Assembly: GCF_023015885.1 (NCBI RefSeq) | Contig: NZ_JALKBE010000007.1 | Coordinates: 1-64,000 of the forward strand | DNA length: 64,000 nt | Origin: Aliiroseovarius sp. S1123 | Lineage (GTDB): Bacteria; Pseudomonadota; Alphaproteobacteria; Rhodobacterales; Rhodobacteraceae | Direction: 5' to 3' | Shown: positions 61,670 to 64,000 of the stretch, one piece after another | How positions within the stretch are numbered: the stretch's first letter is position 1 | Layout of the letters: the number at the start of each line of letters is the position of its first letter | Notes under the pieces: generated by a model | Database searches by the model: none | The model's input: the letters and a program-made list of their open reading frames with translations, nothing else | What the model was told of the DNA's origin: nothing | Program-made: the position numbers and the translations under genes

Positions 61670-61794
61670 GGCCACGCCCGACCCTGGGTGGGCGTCGTCG
61701 GCATCTCAGTTTGTTAAGCCTTCACCATATCCGCGGCGTGTCGTTTGGCGATCCGTCGCAATACGCCCTCCCGGGGGGAGGGTCGGGCGTGGCC
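61670..61794. repeat. 16-bp inverted-repeat element, 125 bases long
   Basis: GGCCACGCCCGACCCT (61670-61685) is mirrored exactly by AGGGTCGGGCGTGGCC (61779-61794), with 93 bases between. The left arm is extended by AG (61668-61669). The inner segment has a further CCCTCCC/GGGGGGAGGG pairing next to the right arm. It lies between the cytochrome gene and a low-GC lipoprotein gene, and could be a miniature transposable element or a stable RNA hairpin. Confidence 0.6.
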
Positions 61795-61837
61795 CGTGCG
61801 GTGCACGGGCTATGAACAAGTTTCGGCGATAACCTGT

Positions 61838-62275
61838 TTACATCGTGCTGACATACCGCCTGATCAGGAGTTGGGTAATTGAGGCATCCGCATCGTGGAG
61901 GTTCATATTAAACTGAATCTCTCCTAGGCGCGCTGTCGCAGCTATAATGCTAATGGTTTGCCGCCCATCTTCCGTAGCAAAGCAATCGTGGTGACTAATG
62001 TAGTTGATCCTGTCACCATCGCGTAGATCCTCGAGAAACGGTTCTTTCCACGGATTAATTTCACTGCGTACTCCAGAGAGAAGCGTTTCCCACTCAGTTT
62101 TGTTTACTGGCGTATTGAGCAGTCTCTTGCTGAGTTCCAATGCGCCTTTGCAGCGTGGGTACTGAGAATTCAGAGAGCCACTGGCTGGCTGCTGTTCACA
62201 GTTTGCTAGAAGAAATGGTGCGATAGTGGCAAACAAAAGTGCTTTGAAGTTCACCGACGAGGCAGCCTCAAACAT
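61838..62275 (-). CDS. small predicted lipoprotein, low GC
   Basis: A 145-residue protein from ATG 62275, which overlaps the parE stop by eight bases; a GTG at 62254 would give a better signal peptide (VNFKALLFATIAPFLLANC, lipobox LLANC). The mature part has CKGAL, HHDC and similar Cys residues that may form a disulfide. No family is recognised. The base composition is markedly lower in GC than parE and the cytochrome gene, suggesting horizontal transfer of this small segment, next to an inverted-repeat element. Confidence 0.6.
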   Translation of the reverse strand: MFEAASSVNFKALLFATIAPFLLANCEQQPASGSLNSQYPRCKGALELSKRLLNTPVNKTEWETLLSGVRSEINPWKEPFLEDLRDGDRINYISHHDCFATEDGRQTISIIAATARLGEIQFNMNLHDADASITQLLIRRYVSTM

Positions 62276-64000
62276 CCAACTCCTCCACGAACTTCGCGTT
62301 CTCCTGAATATATTGGAAGCGAAGTTCGGGTTTTTTGCCCATCAGCTGCTCGACCAAGGCGGCGGTTTCGCCGGGCTCGTCTTCGTCAATCGTCACGCGG
62401 ATCAAGGTGCGGGATGCCGGGTCCATCGTGGTTTCTTTCAGGTCTTTCGCGTCCATCTCGCCCAGACCTTTAAAGCGGCTGACGTCGATTTTGCCTTTGC
62501 CGCCCAGACCTTTTTCCAGATGCACGTCACGCTCGGCTTCGTCGATGCAATATACGCGTTTGGCCCCTTGGGTCAGCCTAAACAGCGGCGGGCAGGCAAG
62601 GTACAGGTGGCCCGCGTCGATCATCGGCCGCATCTGGGTGAAGAAGAACGTCATCAGAAGCGAGGCGATGTGCGCCCCGTCCACGTCCGCATCGGTCATG
62701 ATGATGATCTTGTCATAGCGCAAATCATCGACGTTGAACTTGGTGCCCAGCCCGACGCCAAGGGCTTGGGTCAGGTCGTTGATCTCGGCGTTCGTACCGA
62801 TCTTGGAACTGGCCGCGCCCAGCACGTTCAGGATTTTGCCGCGCAGGGGCAGCAGCGCCTGCGTTTTGCGGTTACGCGCCATCTTGGCCGAGCCACCCGC
62901 CGAGTCACCCTCGACGATGAAAAGCTCGGTGCCCTCGCGGTTGGTGGCCGAACAATCGACCAGCTTGCCGGGCAGGCGCAGCTTCTTGGTGGCGGTCTTG
63001 CGCTGTGTCTCTTTTTCCTGACGGCGGCGCAGGCGCTCTTCTGCGCGCAGGACAAGGAAATCGAGGATCGCACCGGCGGATTTCGTATCCGCCGCCAACC
63101 AGTTGTCAAAGTGATCGCGCACCGATTGCTCGACCATTTTGGCGGCGGCTTCGGTCGACAGGCGGTCCTTGGTTTGGCCCACGAACGCAGGGTCGGCGAT
63201 GAAGCAGGATACCAGCGCACAACCGCCCGTCAGCAGGTCGTCTCGGGTGATGTTGGCGGCCTTCTTGTTGCCCACCAGCTCGCCATAGGCCTTGATGCCC
63301 TTCAGGATCGCGGCCCAGAAACCGGTGACATGGGTGCCGCCTTCGGGGGTCGGTACAGTGTTACAATAGGACTGGATGTAGCCATCGCGCGAGGGCGTCC
63401 AGTTGATCGCCCATTCGACATAGCCCGGCTCGCCAAAGCGTTCCTGGAAGGTGACTTTTCCCGCGAAGGGCTGGTCGGCATAGACAGATGCTTTGCCCAG
63501 CGTTTCCTTTAGGTAGTCGGACAGACCGCCGGGGAAATGGAACGTGGCTTCGGTCGGGGTTTCGCCGTCTTCGATGGCGGATTTCCAGCGGATTTCCACG
63601 CCCGAGAAAAGATAAGCTTTTGACCGCACCAGCGTAAACAGGCGCTTGGGCTTGAAGCGGTGCTTGCCGAAAATCTGTTCGTCCGCGTGGAAAGTGACTT
63701 CAGTGCCGCGGCGGTTCGGTGCAGCGCCGATTTTCGCGACCGGTCCCAGCGGGATGCCGCGCGAAAAGCTTTGTTCGAACAGTTCCTTGTTCTTGGCGAC
63801 ACGCACCACCATCGAATCCGACAGCGCGTTCACCACCGATGAGCCAACGCCGTGCAGGCCGCCCGAGGTCTGATACGCCTTGCCCGAGAACTTGCCGCCC
63901 GCATGAAGCGTACACAGAATGACCTCGAGCGCGGATTTGTCGGGGAATTTGGGGTGCGGATCGATCGGAATGCCGCGCCCGTTATCGGTAATCGAGACCG
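62268..64000 (-). CDS. parE: DNA topoisomerase IV subunit B, 3' part
   Basis: The gene runs off the right edge; the C-terminal 577 residues are visible. The GHKL ATPase end has GGLHGVGSSVVNALSD, the transducer region has KRLFTLVRSKAYLFSGVEIRW, and the TOPRIM domain has LFIVEGDSAGGSAKMARNRKTQALLPLRGKILNV and IIIMTDADVDGAHI. The PLRGKILNVLGAASSKIGTNAEI version, and RLPGKLVDCSATNREGTEL, point to ParE rather than GyrB. With ParC it decatenates daughter chromosomes. Confidence 0.93.
   Translation of the reverse strand, partial: VSITDNGRGIPIDPHPKFPDKSALEVILCTLHAGGKFSGKAYQTSGGLHGVGSSVVNALSDSMVVRVAKNKELFEQSFSRGIPLGPVAKIGAAPNRRGTEVTFHADEQIFGKHRFKPKRLFTLVRSKAYLFSGVEIRWKSAIEDGETPTEATFHFPGGLSDYLKETLGKASVYADQPFAGKVTFQERFGEPGYVEWAINWTPSRDGYIQSYCNTVPTPEGGTHVTGFWAAILKGIKAYGELVGNKKAANITRDDLLTGGCALVSCFIADPAFVGQTKDRLSTEAAAKMVEQSVRDHFDNWLAADTKSAGAILDFLVLRAEERLRRRQEKETQRKTATKKLRLPGKLVDCSATNREGTELFIVEGDSAGGSAKMARNRKTQALLPLRGKILNVLGAASSKIGTNAEINDLTQALGVGLGTKFNVDDLRYDKIIIMTDADVDGAHIASLLMTFFFTQMRPMIDAGHLYLACPPLFRLTQGAKRVYCIDEAERDVHLEKGLGGKGKIDVSRFKGLGEMDAKDLKETTMDPASRTLIRVTIDEDEPGETAALVEQLMGKKPELRFQYIQENAKFVEELDV

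Noticed and set aside
62226-63512. A 428-codon open frame on the plus strand
   Set aside because: It is antisense to the TOPRIM region of parE; the minus-strand frame has clear ParE motifs.
1-64000. CRISPR arrays, integrases, insertion sequences and tRNA genes
   Set aside because: No regular direct-repeat array, transposase or integrase motif, or cloverleaf with a TTCRA-type arm was recognised by eye; a tRNAscan or ISfinder run could still find divergent cases.

Overview
This is a gene-dense chromosomal segment from an alphaproteobacterium, almost certainly a marine Roseobacter-group member of the Rhodobacteraceae. The signs are a high-GC codon style, an aapJQMP amino-acid ABC operon, an ATP12 chaperone gene, the rpmH-rnpA-yidD and yidC-MOSC-engB-argB blocks, the plant/alphaproteobacterial type of GshA, and an aerobic-type reductive dehalogenase. 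No CRISPR array, integrase, intact insertion sequence or tRNA gene was seen.

Layout. 1-43: 3' end of a 5S rRNA. 311-1646: a small lipoprotein and a DMT-family permease. 1783-7058: the distal spc and alpha ribosomal operons (rplO, secY, adk, rpsM, rpsK, rpoA, rplQ), cut off from the upstream spc genes by the rRNA operon end. 7267-12831: an orphan LuxR-type regulator, rarA, a cytochrome b561-like protein, and the chain crcB-rluC-HAD phosphatase-ATP12. 13039-17741: the aapJQMP general L-amino-acid importer. 17854-23274: rpiB and assorted genes, argB, an SDR and engB. 23271-30253 (minus strand): MOSC, yidC, a degenerate-GGDEF/EAL protein, ttcA, two DUF1127-like small proteins, a strong-Shine-Dalgarno 21-codon leader ORF, yidD, rnpA, rpmH. 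30510-34579: a VTT membrane protein, a pyridine-nucleotide disulfide oxidoreductase, an orphan histidine kinase and a fasciclin-domain secreted protein.

34673-42383 is the most interesting part. A 1065-residue self-sufficient cytoplasmic reductive dehalogenase (cobalamin core, two 4Fe-4S clusters, fused FMN/NAD(P)H/2Fe-2S reductase) lies behind a TetR regulator. Divergent from that TetR are an MttB-superfamily corrinoid-linked methyltransferase homologue and a DgcA/StcD-type flavin N-demethylase. A perfect 16-bp palindrome sits in the shared 86-bp intergenic region. Joint control of dehalogenation and N- or O-demethylation is an inference from this layout.

42386-64000: an OmpA-family protein, ubiA, rsmE, gshA, a TetR with a divergent membrane protein and clear operators, an FAD-linked 2-hydroxyacid dehydrogenase, glpK, dgkA, a phage CII-like regulator, tdk, a hydroxyacid reductase, csaA, proC, a YbjN protein, lolC/lolD, a DUF3047 protein, a c-type cytochrome lipoprotein, a low-GC lipoprotein and the 3' part of parE. 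A dispersed intergenic repeat (three clear copies and one diverged copy) and a 16-bp inverted-repeat element mark the intergenic spaces.
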